The notes: a model not told the origin generated them from the sequence alone. A stretch of 64,000 bases of DNA from Allokutzneria multivorans (GCF_039537405.1 NZ_BAABAL010000004.1:299419-363418), one strand, 5' to 3'. Shown: positions 16,971 through 26,038, numbered from the stretch's first letter. Made by a program: numbers and translations.

Positions 16971-17822
16971 TCAGCGCGCGGTACCGGCGAGTTCGGCCAG
17001 CACCTCAGGGACCTCGTCGACGATCATGTGACCGGCCGAGGTGATGACGTCGAGTTCCACGCCGAGCGCGTGGTGCACGGCAGGGGCCAGCGCGCGGGCC
17101 GGGAGGAACACGTCCTCGCTCCCGACGACGACAGTGCGCGCGAGGTCGTGGCGGGCGATCACCGTGGCACCCGGATCGGTGCTGGAGCGCACGTGCCGGG
17201 CCACGAGCGTCATCCACTCCACCGCTTCGGGCAGTGGTGGGTGACCGTGGCCGTGCATGGCGCGCAGCAGTCGAGCGCTGGCGTCGGGACTGCGGGCGAG
17301 CAGCCAGCCCACCGACGCGAGTGCGACGCGGGGTGTGACGCGCAGTCGCATCAGCCCGCCCGGGGACACCAGAACCTGTTTGCCCACGAGCGGGGACGCA
17401 CCCGCCAACGTGATCGCGGCGCCCAGTGAGTGACCCAGGACGGTCACCGGCGTGGTGCCGGTCTGCTCGACCACCTCGTCCAGCCACCGGCCGTACCAGG
17501 CGAGGCGGCCCGCTGCCGGAACTCGTGCGGCGGAGCTGAGCCCTGGTTGTCCGGGGAGGTCGACGGCCACGACACGGCAGCGCGCCGCCAGGGCTGCTAG
17601 CAGCGGAAGGCTTGCCGCAGCGCAGAAGTTGGTGCCTGGGACGAGGACCACGGTGTGATTGCCGGTTCCTGCGATGACCAGGTGAGTTCGTGCGTCGTGC
17701 GCCGTGATCACGGTGCGCTCGTGGGAGACCGGCCAGGCATCGAGCCGACCTTGGCACCACTCCGCGATCGCGGCCCGACCCGCTGGGCTTCGGTAGATCG
17801 GCACAACACGACGAGTTGGCAT
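16971..17822 (-). CDS. Alpha/beta hydrolase
   Basis: A 283-residue protein, ATG 17822. Motifs are VLVPGTNFCAAAS, VDLPGQPGLSS, nucleophile elbow LGHSLGAA, Asp in VGSEDVFLP and His in ITSAGHMIV. It converges on the lipoprotein gene with 8 bp between stops. No product is assigned. Confidence 0.82.
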   Translation of the reverse strand: MPTRRVVPIYRSPAGRAAIAEWCQGRLDAWPVSHERTVITAHDARTHLVIAGTGNHTVVLVPGTNFCAAASLPLLAALAARCRVVAVDLPGQPGLSSAARVPAAGRLAWYGRWLDEVVEQTGTTPVTVLGHSLGAAITLAGASPLVGKQVLVSPGGLMRLRVTPRVALASVGWLLARSPDASARLLRAMHGHGHPPLPEAVEWMTLVARHVRSSTDPGATVIARHDLARTVVVGSEDVFLPARALAPAVHHALGVELDVITSAGHMIVDEVPEVLAELAGTAR

Positions 17823-17898
17823 CGGGACTCCGTCCTGGGCAGCGTGAACACCGACGCCGACCAGACTTCCCGGCACACCGGGAGTGATCCTATCGCGG

Positions 17899-17979
17899 GA
17901 GGCGGTGCGCATCGAGACCAAGTACGCGCAGCGCGGCAAGACCGTCGAGATCACCGGCCTCAACCCGACCAGCACCTGA
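17899..17979 (+). pseudogene. Remnant of a SulP-type transporter: STAS-domain tail
   Basis: The last 26 codons before TGA 17977-17979 read EAVRIETKYAQRGKTVEI then TGLNPTST. This matches the end of the STAS domain of SulP anion transporters (pattern KYxxxGxxVEIxGLNxxS). A stop lies upstream in the same frame (17845) and no start exists, so only the 3' end of a lost gene remains. Confidence 0.6.
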
Positions 17980-17988
17980 AAGTGCGGG

Positions 17989-18354
17989 TCAGCGCAGCCA
18001 ACGCAACGCGGCGTCGGCGCTGTCCTCCGGGTTGCTGTTGAACGCGATCGCCGCGCGCGGGGCGTGCACGCGCACCAGATTGACCAGCTTCTCGAAGAAC
18101 TCCAGCAGCGGCGCGTGCGTCCGGATCCCGCCGCCGATCACCACACAGGCGTAGTCCTTCGCCGAGAGCGCCCGCACGACGACGTCCTCTGCGCCCTCGA
18201 TCTCCTCCATCGCCAGCAGGCACTCGTCGACCTCGATGCCGTGCTCCTCGAAGCGCGCGTGCCCCCTGGCGAGCGCGGCCAGCACCGGCGCCGGGTCCCA
18301 TTCGGGGATCGTGACCGGATCGAACCCGATCAGCAGCACCCGTCCCATCACCAT
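17989..18354 (-). CDS. Conserved hypothetical protein, Rossmann-like
   Basis: A 121-residue protein starting at ATG 18354 with GGGAGAAG upstream. MGRVLLIGFDPVTIPEW and DYACVVIGGGIRT look like alternating beta-alpha units, with a long acidic helix between them and FNSNPEDSADAALRWL at the end. It lacks a signal peptide. Its frame runs back without a stop into a broken GNAT fragment, but the start used here has the ribosome site. The function is unknown. Confidence 0.65.
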   Translation of the reverse strand: MVMGRVLLIGFDPVTIPEWDPAPVLAALARGHARFEEHGIEVDECLLAMEEIEGAEDVVVRALSAKDYACVVIGGGIRTHAPLLEFFEKLVNLVRVHAPRAAIAFNSNPEDSADAALRWLR

Positions 18355-18531
18355 CGCTTCTCCCAGCTGTCGTGCCAACGCTTTCCCGATGCCACGGCCG
18401 CGCAGGGCGGCGTCGACGTAGACGGAGGTCTCGGCGAGCCCGGAGTAGCACGCGCACGCCGAGATCGGGCTGGCCGCCGCCCAGTCCGCGGGTTGCAGGG
18501 GGCGGTGGTCAGGGGTGAGGACACCACGCCC
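18355..18531 (-). pseudogene. GNAT acetyltransferase core fragment
   Basis: Read on the minus strand, the frame gives ADWAAASPISACACYSGL, then AETSVYVDAALRGRGIGK and ALARQL. The SVYVD...RGRGIGKAL segment is the acetyl-CoA-binding core of phosphinothricin-type GNATs. A stop at 18532-18534 cuts it off upstream and there is no start codon. It continues in frame into the next gene, which has its own start. It is best read as a decayed gene. Confidence 0.6.
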
Positions 18532-18585
18532 TCACCGTCGCACAACTTCATCCGGAACCGCCACCACTGCTGGGAGACTCGGTGG

Positions 18586-19446
18586 GTGTTCGTTGATGAC
18601 GTCGTGCCCGTGGCGGCCGATCCCGATGTGGCCCTGTTCGTCGCGCGGACGGAGGGGCCTGCCGACCGGACGCTGCTGGTGGTGCACGGCGGGCCGGACT
18701 GGGATCACAGCTACCTGCGGGAGCCGCTGGTCGAGCTGGCGGGGCGGTATCGGTTGGTGCTGCCCGACCTGCGCGGTTGCGGTCGGTCCACGCAGGGGCT
18801 CGCGGATGAGCAGTACACGCCGGATGCCGTCGTGGCGGATCTGCGGGCGTTGCTGGAGGAGCTCGGTGTGGAGCGAGCGGACGTGCTGGGCTTCTCCTAC
18901 GGCGGCCTGATCGCGCAGCGCCTGGCACTGACGGCGCCGGAGCGAGTGCGTGGCCTGGTGGTGGCGTCGAGCAGTGTCCTTCCGGTGCCCGCCAACGCCT
19001 TCGACGGCTGGGCGGAGCGCGATCGACGCACCGGGGCGGAAGCGCGGGTGTGGTCGAATCCCTCGGCGGAGGGCGCGGAGCTGACGCGCGCGGCGGCGGT
19101 GGCAGGCGCGGAAGCGAACGTGTGGCGCGCGGAGGCGCTGCCGGAGTACCTGCGGCGCCTGGAAGAAGCGCGGTTCTCGGCAGAGTGGGCGAAGCCGTGG
19201 CGGGCGGGCACGTTGCCGTCGCCGCGCTGCGAGAACGCGGTGGAACGGTTGGCAGCACTGAACATTCCGGTGTTGCTACTGCACGGGCGCCAGGACATGA
19301 CCTTCCCGGCGGAGCTGGCCGAGCATGCGGCGGAGCTGATCCCCTCCGCGCGGGCCGTGGTGCTCGACGAAGCCGGGCACATGGCGCACGTCGACCAGCC
19401 CACCGCCTGGCTCAGGGCCATCGAGGAGTTCTTGGAGCAGGACTGA
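18586..19446 (+). CDS. Alpha/beta hydrolase, proline-iminopeptidase-like
   Basis: A 286-residue protein, GTG 18586 with GGGAG upstream. The oxyanion HGGPDWDHSYLREPL is typical of the prolyl-iminopeptidase group, followed by DLRGCGRST, nucleophile GFSYGG, Asp in LLHGRQDMTFP and His in DEAGHMAH. It may be an aminopeptidase or an ester/lactone hydrolase. Confidence 0.82.
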   Translation: MFVDDVVPVAADPDVALFVARTEGPADRTLLVVHGGPDWDHSYLREPLVELAGRYRLVLPDLRGCGRSTQGLADEQYTPDAVVADLRALLEELGVERADVLGFSYGGLIAQRLALTAPERVRGLVVASSSVLPVPANAFDGWAERDRRTGAEARVWSNPSAEGAELTRAAAVAGAEANVWRAEALPEYLRRLEEARFSAEWAKPWRAGTLPSPRCENAVERLAALNIPVLLLHGRQDMTFPAELAEHAAELIPSARAVVLDEAGHMAHVDQPTAWLRAIEEFLEQD

Positions 19447-19477
19447 CCGATTGGTTGAAGTCTGACCATGTGGTCAG
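19443..19477. promoter_or_regulatory. Two tandem operator-like dyads before tetR
   Basis: CTGACCA-TG-TGGTCAG (19462-19477) is a perfect 7-bp inverted repeat, 32 bp before the TetR start. A weaker copy, CTGACCGATTGGTTGA, occupies 19443-19458. They are likely binding sites for the TetR protein encoded next. Confidence 0.75.
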
Positions 19478-19508
19478 GTAGCTTGGCTCCCAACGGAAGG
19501 GGGCCGGG

Positions 19509-20018
19509 GTGCCACGACAGACCCAGGAACAGCTCACGGCGGAGATCGTCGCGGTCGCCGGGCGGCTGTTCGGCGCGCGCGGCTACGGGGCGACGAGCGT
19601 GCAGCAGATCGCCGACGCCATGGGCTACTCCAAGGCAGCGGTGCTCTACCACTTCCCGTCGAAGGACGCGCTGCTCGCGGCGGTCCTGACCGAGGCCGCC
19701 GAGGCCGTCGCGGAGATCGCGAACAGCGCGAACAGGCTGGAGGCCGTCGAACGCTACGTCGACTTGGCCCTGACCCGGTCCGAGCTGGGCGTGCTGCTGG
19801 ACCTCTCCGGTGCGCACGCCGAGCTGCGCGTGCTCGCCGAAGCCGGAACGCGGCTGCGCGAGTTCCTGCGCGCGGACGACGGGCCAGAAGCCGGAGTCCG
19901 CGTCGACATGGCCCTGTGGGGCGTGATCTTCACGGCGCGCACGACCGGGACCGACCACGACACGGCGCGCGCGGCGATGGTGCGCGCCGTCGCGGACCTG
20001 ATCGAGATCGAGGGGTGA
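19509..20018 (+). CDS. TetR-family regulator (module 2)
   Basis: A 169-residue protein, GTG 19509 with GGAAGGGGG upstream. The HTH is GRLFGARGYGATSVQQIADAMGYSKAAVLYHFPSKDALLAAV. It is followed by an alpha/beta hydrolase 5 bp away, and the perfect CTGACCATGTGGTCAG dyad lies upstream. The protein probably represses itself and the hydrolase until an unknown ligand arrives. Confidence 0.88.
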   Translation: MPRQTQEQLTAEIVAVAGRLFGARGYGATSVQQIADAMGYSKAAVLYHFPSKDALLAAVLTEAAEAVAEIANSANRLEAVERYVDLALTRSELGVLLDLSGAHAELRVLAEAGTRLREFLRADDGPEAGVRVDMALWGVIFTARTTGTDHDTARAAMVRAVADLIEIEG

Positions 20019-20022
20019 GACA

Positions 20023-20880
20023 GTGGAACGTTTGGTGAACTGCAACGGGATCACCTTGTGGTGCGAGGACTTCGGCGATCCGGCCGACCCGGTGGTGCTG
20101 CTCGTGATGGGGCTCGGCGCGCAGGGAACGTCGTGGAACGAGGCGTTCTGCTCGGCGCTCGTCGAGGGCGGCCGTTACGTGGTGCGCTTCGACAGCCGTG
20201 ACACCGGCAGGTCCGACAGCATCGACTTCGCGGCTTCTCCGTACACGGTGACGGACCTGGCCGCCGACGCTTTCGGCGTGCTGGACGCGCTCGGCGTCAA
20301 GGCCGCGCACGTCGTCGGCGTGTCTATGGGCGGCATGGTCGCGCAGGAGATGGCGATCGAGCACCCGGCGCGCGTGCTGTCGCTGACCTCGTGGATGTCC
20401 AGCCCGGACACACCCGATCCGTCCACATTGGACTGGAGGGTGCTGCCGGGCAGGCGCGCCGAGCTGGCCCCGCTCGTCGCGGAGATGGCGGACGGCCTGC
20501 CGACCACCCGCGAGGAGCGCGTGGAGTTCATGGTGCGGCTCGCCCGCGCGGCCACGGGTGGCGGCGCGGAGTTCGACGAGGCCGCGGTGCGCCGGCTCGT
20601 CGAGCGCGACATCGACCGCGCCGACGGTCGCGACGCGACGATGAACCACAGCCTCGCGGCCGCGTCCTCGCGCGATCGGTGGGACCTGCTTCGAGGCCTG
20701 GCGGTCCCGACGCTCGTGGTGCACGGGACCGAGGACCCGATCGTCCCGTTCATCCACGCCGAGGAGATGGTCCGCTTGGTCCCGGGCGCTCGACTGCTCC
20801 CGTTGCCGGGCGTCGGGCACGACATGCCGCGTGAGTGGCAGGACCGGATCGCGAAGGAGATTCTCGCGCACACCGCGTGA
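20023..20880 (+). CDS. Alpha/beta hydrolase (module 2), RdmC-like
   Basis: A 285-residue protein, GTG 20023. It shares its layout with the module 1 hydrolase: LVMGLGAQGTSW, VVRFDSRDTGRSDS, nucleophile GVSMGGM, Asp in VHGTEDPIVP and His in PGVGHDMP. RdmC-type methylesterases have this pattern. It is co-transcribed with the TetR protein. Confidence 0.85.
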   Translation: MERLVNCNGITLWCEDFGDPADPVVLLVMGLGAQGTSWNEAFCSALVEGGRYVVRFDSRDTGRSDSIDFAASPYTVTDLAADAFGVLDALGVKAAHVVGVSMGGMVAQEMAIEHPARVLSLTSWMSSPDTPDPSTLDWRVLPGRRAELAPLVAEMADGLPTTREERVEFMVRLARAATGGGAEFDEAAVRRLVERDIDRADGRDATMNHSLAAASSRDRWDLLRGLAVPTLVVHGTEDPIVPFIHAEEMVRLVPGARLLPLPGVGHDMPREWQDRIAKEILAHTA

Positions 20881-20953
20881 AAACTCGGGACAACCTGAAC
20901 GCGTGGTCGCTCGTCTACTGGGTACTGAAGTGCTGACCCAGGGGGAAAAAGCC

Positions 20954-21448
20954 ATGAAGACCAGGTTCGTCGCAGCAGTCGTCGCCACCGCCTTCGCCGT
21001 CGCCGGTTTCGCCGGAACCGCCCACGCGGACGGTGACAACACTCTCGGCCCGTTCGGCTACAACGACCTGAAGCTGGGGCAGTCGGAGCAGGCGGCCGTG
21101 GAGACCGGTCTGCTGGTGGACGGTGAAGGTGACCAGGTCTGCCGCAGGTACTACTTCAACCCCTCGGAAGGCAGCTCGTCCAGGGCCAGCGGCGTGTTCA
21201 TCTCCGGCCTTCGTGGCGTGACGCTGATCGGTGGCACGTCCCGGATGCGGACGGCTGAGGGCATCACCGAGGGCGCCTCGCTGGAGTCGCTCCAGCGGCA
21301 CTACCCGCAGCTGGTGCAGGACCCGGACTCCGAGTGGATCTACCTCACGCCGGCTCCCGGCAACCCCAGCGCCAAGTATCGCTTCGTCGTGTACGGCGAC
21401 GTCGTCGACAGCTTCGTCCTGGAGCTCAACGACCGCGCGAGCTGCTGA
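20954..21448 (+). CDS. Secreted protein of unknown function
   Basis: A 164-residue protein with a clear Sec signal (VAAVVATAFAVAGFAGTAHA) and cleavage near AHA-DG. The mature part is acidic, with GPFGYNDLKLGQSEQAAVETG near the start, resembling secreted 'LGM' repeat proteins of actinobacteria, and ends FVLELNDRASC. The ATG follows GGGGGAAAAA. No enzyme motif is seen. Confidence 0.7.
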   Translation: MKTRFVAAVVATAFAVAGFAGTAHADGDNTLGPFGYNDLKLGQSEQAAVETGLLVDGEGDQVCRRYYFNPSEGSSSRASGVFISGLRGVTLIGGTSRMRTAEGITEGASLESLQRHYPQLVQDPDSEWIYLTPAPGNPSAKYRFVVYGDVVDSFVLELNDRASC

Positions 21449-21842
21449 CCCGCTCGGTCGGCGGCACGTCGCCTCGGGTTCGATCCGAAGTGGCACGGCC
21501 CGGCTTCACCTTGAGCCGGGCCGGCTCTCGGCCGGTGAGCAATGTGCTGTCCTCAGCGTGCGGCTGGGGGAGACCGTCGACGATGACGCTGATCCGCGAG
21601 CCGGGCACGCCGCCCTCCAGCTCAGGGAAAGCGTCGCGCAGGGTGAACTCGATGAGCGAGAACCGCTCCTCTCTGAAGTACGCGGGTCGCAAAGCCTTGG
21701 TGTCGAAGCGCTCAGCGAAGAATCCCTTGCCTGGTAACGGGTTTGGCGAGGCGAGCACTCTTCGCAAGGACGACCCTGGGCTCTCGTGGTTCATCGACAC
21801 TCCAACTCTCGGACTCCGAGCGCTAGATTTGAAACGATTCAA
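21426..21842 (-). CDS. Doubtful hypothetical ORF
   Basis: An open frame of 138 codons. The better-looking part begins at an internal Met (MNHESPGSSLRRVL) and contains RFSLIEFTLRDAFPEL and SRISVIVDGLPQP. Third-position GC is only moderate. A terminator-like hairpin (21497-21522) lies within its 3' part and its end overlaps the secreted-protein gene. It is reported because it is the only candidate in a 500-bp gap; it may be non-coding. Confidence 0.3.
   Translation of the reverse strand: MNRFKSSARSPRVGVSMNHESPGSSLRRVLASPNPLPGKGFFAERFDTKALRPAYFREERFSLIEFTLRDAFPELEGGVPGSRISVIVDGLPQPHAEDSTLLTGREPARLKVKPGRATSDRTRGDVPPTERVSSSRGR
21497..21522 (+). terminator. Terminator-like hairpin after the secreted protein gene
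   Basis: GGCCCGGCT (21497-21505) and AGCCGGGCC (21514-21522) form a perfect 9-bp stem with an 8-nt loop, 48 bp after the plus-strand stop codon. Confidence 0.55.
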
Positions 21843-21949
21843 AGCGCGGAATTATGGTTGAGCGCCGTTCTTCGCGTCAAGGCGCAGTTGACGTCGCCCG
21901 ATGCGGTTCTCGCCGCGCTCGCGGAACCCGGCGGTGCCAGGGTCGGACC

Positions 21950-23155
21950 ATGGCGGAACCCGTGGCGTTGATCAGGTCGCTGTTGCTGGCGCGCACGCCG
22001 CAGGACCCGTACCCCGTGTACGAGCGGCTGCGCGAGGGCGCTGGCGTGCATCACTTCGCGCCACTGGACGCGTACCTGATCACGAGGCACGAGGACTGCG
22101 CGGAGCTGCACCGCGACCGCAGTCTGCGGGTGATCAGCGGCGTGCAGCAGGGGCGGCGGCGCGTCGGGCAATGGCCGCCAGAGGTGCTGACCTCGATCGA
22201 GCAGTGGCCGGTGTACCGCAACCCGCCCGGGCACACAGCGCTGCGCCAGGCCGCCGCCCCGTACTTCACGCCGAAGCGGGTAGCGCAGACGCGCGCGTTC
22301 GTGGAGCGCGAGTGCGAGGCAGCGCTCGACGAGCTGGAAGAGCGGGGACGCGACGGCTCGGCGGTGGACCTGGCCCCGTTGCTGGCGGCGGTGCCGATGC
22401 GGACGATGGCGCACGTGCTCGGCCTGCCCGCGACGGACATCGGGCTGTTGGTGGAGCTGATGGGCGAGTTCTCGTTGCTCTTCGAGGTGGTGCTCACCCG
22501 GGCGCAGAACCGCCGCCTCGCCGCGAGCCATGAGCGCTTGGTCGCCTACTACCTGGACCGGATCGCCACCCGGCGAGGCCGCTTCGCCGAACTCGTCGAG
22601 CACTGGAGCGGGGTCGGCGGCGGGAAGACCGCGCGGCAGGTCGCCGGGATGCTCTCCGGCCTGATGCTGGCCGGGTTCGAGACGTCGGTGGGACTGCTCG
22701 GCAACGGCGCCCGAGCGCTCGCGCTGCACCCCGGGCAGGCGCGGCTGCTGGCTGAGCGACCCGAGCTGGCCGAGGCGGCGGTGGAGGAGGTGCTGCGCTG
22801 GGACAGCCCGGTCCAGGTCAACACCCGCCTGGCCGGGCGGGCGCTGACCGTGGCCGGGACCGTCGTTCCCGAGGGCGCCGTGCTGGGGCTGGTCTACGGC
22901 TCGGCCCACCGGGACCCTTCGCGCTACCCCGATCCTGATCGCTTCGACATCACCAGGACCGGCGTGCAGCCGCTGAGCTTCGGCCTCGGCGTGCACCACT
23001 GCGTCGGCTCCCAACTGGCCAGGATGGAAGCCGCCGTGGTGCTCCTCGCGCTCGCACGGCGGTTCCGGGACCTGCGACCGGCCGGGACACCGAAGCTGCG
23101 GCAGCCCTGCTTCACCATCCGCGCGTTCGAGGAACTGCCCGTGCGGATCGCGTGA
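21950..23155 (+). CDS. Cytochrome P450
   Basis: A 401-residue protein from ATG 21950 (MAEPVALIRSLLLARTPQ), a normal bacterial P450 length. Landmarks are the I-helix LMLAGFETSVGLL (the usual acid-Thr pair appears as E-T), the K-helix EEVLRW and heme loop FGLGVHHCVGSQLARMEA with the Cys ligand. No ferredoxin or reductase is nearby. The substrate is unknown. It could act on a product from elsewhere, such as the terpene unit at 57 kb, but that link is speculative. Confidence 0.9.
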   Translation: MAEPVALIRSLLLARTPQDPYPVYERLREGAGVHHFAPLDAYLITRHEDCAELHRDRSLRVISGVQQGRRRVGQWPPEVLTSIEQWPVYRNPPGHTALRQAAAPYFTPKRVAQTRAFVERECEAALDELEERGRDGSAVDLAPLLAAVPMRTMAHVLGLPATDIGLLVELMGEFSLLFEVVLTRAQNRRLAASHERLVAYYLDRIATRRGRFAELVEHWSGVGGGKTARQVAGMLSGLMLAGFETSVGLLGNGARALALHPGQARLLAERPELAEAAVEEVLRWDSPVQVNTRLAGRALTVAGTVVPEGAVLGLVYGSAHRDPSRYPDPDRFDITRTGVQPLSFGLGVHHCVGSQLARMEAAVVLLALARRFRDLRPAGTPKLRQPCFTIRAFEELPVRIA

Positions 23156-23156
23156 A

Positions 23157-24326
23157 CTACGTGTCGAGCACGAACCTGCCGCCACGCACGATCGCTGTCG
23201 TCAGTGTCCCGTCGGGCAGGCCGACCTGGTTCTTGCCGGGTGCGTAGACGCCGGTAACACCCTCGTAGGACAACGATTCCATGCGATCGCGAGCCTTCGC
23301 GCGGTCGTCGGTCGTGGCGTACGCCTTGGTGAGCATCCCGAGGGCGTCCGCCGCGAAGCACGGGTACGCGCCCGGCTGGCCGTGCTGGGCTTCGAAGGTC
23401 GTGGCGAACAGCCGCATCGTCAGCAGGTTCGGCAGCAGCAGCGGTGCCTGGAGGTGCACCGTCGCCCACGGCACGAGCACGCGGACCCCCTCGGCGGCCT
23501 GGCCCGCCGTGCTCAGGAACAACGGGTGTGATGCGGAAGGGCTGCAATAGATCCGTTTCTTCCAGCCCAGTTCTCGCGCCTGAGCGACCGCGAGGCCGTT
23601 GGACGGCGGCAATCCGAACACGGAGATCGTGTCGGGGTTGGTGTCGATGAGCTGCTTCAGCTGCGGCCGCAGGTCCGTCGCGGTGTGCTCGTACTGCGCC
23701 ACCCCCGCGTTCTCCAACCCGAACCCGGCCAGCCGCGCCAGGTCCTCGTCGAACTTCGGGCCGGTCCACGCGGAGCCGACCAGCGTCGCGGCCCTGCGCA
23801 GGTTCGCGCGCTTCGCGTCGCGGGCGATCGCTTTGATCAGGTCCAGCCCGAACGGCGCCCGCGAGGTGAACACGAAGGTGTTGGTGGGATCGGCCAGGCC
23901 CGCGATCAACGGGTTCACCATCGGCACTCCGGCCGTCTGCGCGGCCTCGCGCAGCGGCGCCACCGTGAACGGGGAGGACGTGCCGATCAGGCCGTGCACG
24001 CCGTCCTGCCCGATCAGCGCCGCCGCTGCCGCCGCGGTGGCCGCTGTCGTGCCCTGCGTGTCGCGCTCGACCAGCGTCACCGGCCGGTGCCCCGGCATCA
24101 GGCCGTCGTTCACCAGGTCCCGCATTCGCCGCAGCCCCAACACCTGCCGCTCGCCGTGCCCCGACCCGGGTCCGGACAGGTCCAGCAGCACGCCGACCTT
24201 GATCGGCCGCTCCAGCGCCTCCCTCGGCCCGGCCGCGGCCACCCCGGCCCCGACGGCCGCCGCCGACACCGCCGCCGCGCCGCCCAGCAGCACCGAACGC
24301 CGGGAGACCAGCCTGTTGTGCTCCAT
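23157..24326 (-). CDS. Periplasmic-type binding protein (Leu/Ile/Val family), Tat-exported
   Basis: A 389-residue protein starting at ATG 24326, 6 bp after AGGAG. The N-terminus has a twin-arginine signal, SRRSVLLGGAAAVSAAAVGAG. The mature part is a type I periplasmic binding fold (IKVGVLLDLSGPGSGHGERQ, GVHGLIGTSSPFTVAPL, DTISVFGLPPSNGLA). Such proteins feed branched-chain amino-acid or amide ABC transporters, but no permease or ATPase lies beside this one. It converges on the P450 gene with 1 bp between stops. Confidence 0.8.
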   Translation of the reverse strand: MEHNRLVSRRSVLLGGAAAVSAAAVGAGVAAAGPREALERPIKVGVLLDLSGPGSGHGERQVLGLRRMRDLVNDGLMPGHRPVTLVERDTQGTTAATAAAAAALIGQDGVHGLIGTSSPFTVAPLREAAQTAGVPMVNPLIAGLADPTNTFVFTSRAPFGLDLIKAIARDAKRANLRRAATLVGSAWTGPKFDEDLARLAGFGLENAGVAQYEHTATDLRPQLKQLIDTNPDTISVFGLPPSNGLAVAQARELGWKKRIYCSPSASHPLFLSTAGQAAEGVRVLVPWATVHLQAPLLLPNLLTMRLFATTFEAQHGQPGAYPCFAADALGMLTKAYATTDDRAKARDRMESLSYEGVTGVYAPGKNQVGLPDGTLTTAIVRGGRFVLDT

Positions 24327-24558
24327 CACCGACTCCTCGCAGACTCCACGCAGACGAAGGACAAACAGTCGACTGTCCGCGCCGAGCCGGTGCGGTGGCG
24401 CCTCGAAACCGCGCTGTTCACCGCAACGGGCACCGCCTCTCCAAAGAACTGCTCACGAGTTCAGGGAACGGCCGCGGGTCCGGTCCTGACCTTGGTCGGA
24501 GGACCCGTCGCGCGTACCGTTGAAGGCACTTCTCGTGGGGATGAGCGAGGTGTTCGTC

Positions 24559-25743
24559 ATGGACACGAACGCGGGCATCGGAGCGCGACTGCGCCAGATC
24601 AGGCAGGCGTGGCGCAAGTCCTTGAAGGTCGTCGCGGAACTCGCGGGGATCTCCGAGGGCTATCTCTCCCGTCTGGAGACTGGCCAGCGCGCGCTGGACC
24701 GGCGGTCGCTGATCCTCGACCTCGCGAACGCACTTGAGGTTGCTCCCTCGGAGATCACCGGTTCGACCATCGCCACCCTGGGCGAGTTCGCCGAGGACCA
24801 GTCGCTCGGTCCGGTCCGACTCGCTCTGCTCGCGGTCAGCATGGGCGAGCCGCAGGGACGGGTGCTCCCTGTGGAGGTCCTGTCCGCACGTGCGACCGCC
24901 GTGCTCGACGCCCAGCGCGACTGCCGCTACGCCGATGTCGGCGTGGAACTGCCGATCCTCATCCGGGACCTGCACACCTCTCTCGCCGCCAGGCGCGACG
25001 TGGACCAGCTGTTGCGCCTCGCGACGCTTGTTCACGTGCAGGGCACGCAGGCGTGGCTGATGGACATCGGCGCGAACACGGACCTGGGCTGGCAGGCCGC
25101 CGCGCTGGCGAAGGCCGCGGCGGAGGAGCTTGACGAGTCCGTCACCCGTGGCGTCAGCGCTTTCGGTACCGCGTTCGGTCTGCTCGGCGCGGGTGCCTTC
25201 GACCTCGCGCGCGCAACGCTCTCCGCTGCTGGAGTCGGAACCCGTACTCCGGAGGAGTTGCAGCTCAACGGCATGCTCGTGCTGGCGAGGTCGCTGACGG
25301 CGGCGGCCGAGAAGAACCACGCCGAGCGCGTGACGGCGATCGAGCACGCGGCCGAGCTCGCCGAGCGGACCGGTGAGGGCGAGGCCTTGTGGTTCGGTTT
25401 CGGCCCCAGCAACGTCGGCGTCTGGCGGATGTCCGTCGCGCTGGAGGCGGGTGAGTACGCCGTCGCCGCGCAGGTCGCCAGGACCGTGAACCCCGAGGCA
25501 CTCGCCTCGCCCACTCGGCGTGCGGCGTACTGGCGCGAGTACGGGCGGGCGCTGGCCAGGCTTCCCCGACAGCAGGACGCCGCCGTGATGGCGCTCCGCG
25601 AAGCGGAACTCATCTCCCCCGTGCGCATACACCGCCACCCGTTCATGCGTTCAGTTCTCTCCGAGCTGCTGACCAAGACGAAGCACCGGGCCGTCCGGCG
25701 GGAACTCCGCGGTATGGCGTACCGCGCGGGACTTCCCGTCTGA
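24559..25743 (+). CDS. XRE-family regulator with TPR-like C-terminal region
   Basis: A 394-residue protein. ATG 24559 (MDTNAGIGARLRQIRQ) has GCGAGG upstream; ATG 24541 is possible. The N-terminal HTH reads SLKVVAELAGISEGYLSRLETGQRALDRRSLILDLANAL. The rest is helical, with TPR-like pairs. In Pseudonocardiaceae such regulators often stand before a small zinc-finger gene, as here (25810). The target is not known. Confidence 0.82.
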   Translation: MDTNAGIGARLRQIRQAWRKSLKVVAELAGISEGYLSRLETGQRALDRRSLILDLANALEVAPSEITGSTIATLGEFAEDQSLGPVRLALLAVSMGEPQGRVLPVEVLSARATAVLDAQRDCRYADVGVELPILIRDLHTSLAARRDVDQLLRLATLVHVQGTQAWLMDIGANTDLGWQAAALAKAAAEELDESVTRGVSAFGTAFGLLGAGAFDLARATLSAAGVGTRTPEELQLNGMLVLARSLTAAAEKNHAERVTAIEHAAELAERTGEGEALWFGFGPSNVGVWRMSVALEAGEYAVAAQVARTVNPEALASPTRRAAYWREYGRALARLPRQQDAAVMALREAELISPVRIHRHPFMRSVLSELLTKTKHRAVRRELRGMAYRAGLPV

Positions 25744-25809
25744 ACCGTTCGGGGGTCCCTTGTCCGCCAGGCAAGGTTTCCCGCGCCAGGCTTCCTAGCG
25801 TCCGCGTTC

Positions 25810-26028
25810 GTGACGGGGATGCGGGACGGCTGCGGGCCGTACTGCTGGTGGCCGGTCGGCGGGCAGCGGCACGCGATTCGCGGGGTGCTCACAGAACACC
25901 GGCCCGCGGTGCTGGCGCCGAGGGCGTGTGGCGGCGAAGTGCTGATGCCGCCCCGGTCGGTGGACGACGAGGTGTTCGAGTGGCCCGAGTGCACGCGGTG
26001 TCGCGAACGGATGCGGCAGCGCTGGTGA
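25810..26028 (+). CDS. Small zinc-finger-like protein
   Basis: A 72-residue protein from GTG 25810. WWPVGGQRHAIRG is followed by a Cys (ACGGEV) and a C-terminal WPECTRCRERM pair, so one Zn could be held by H/C and the CxxC. Proteins of this pattern accompany XRE regulators in this family of bacteria. Its function is unknown. Confidence 0.6.
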   Translation: MTGMRDGCGPYCWWPVGGQRHAIRGVLTEHRPAVLAPRACGGEVLMPPRSVDDEVFEWPECTRCRERMRQRW

Positions 26029-26038
26029 GGCCGACGAG

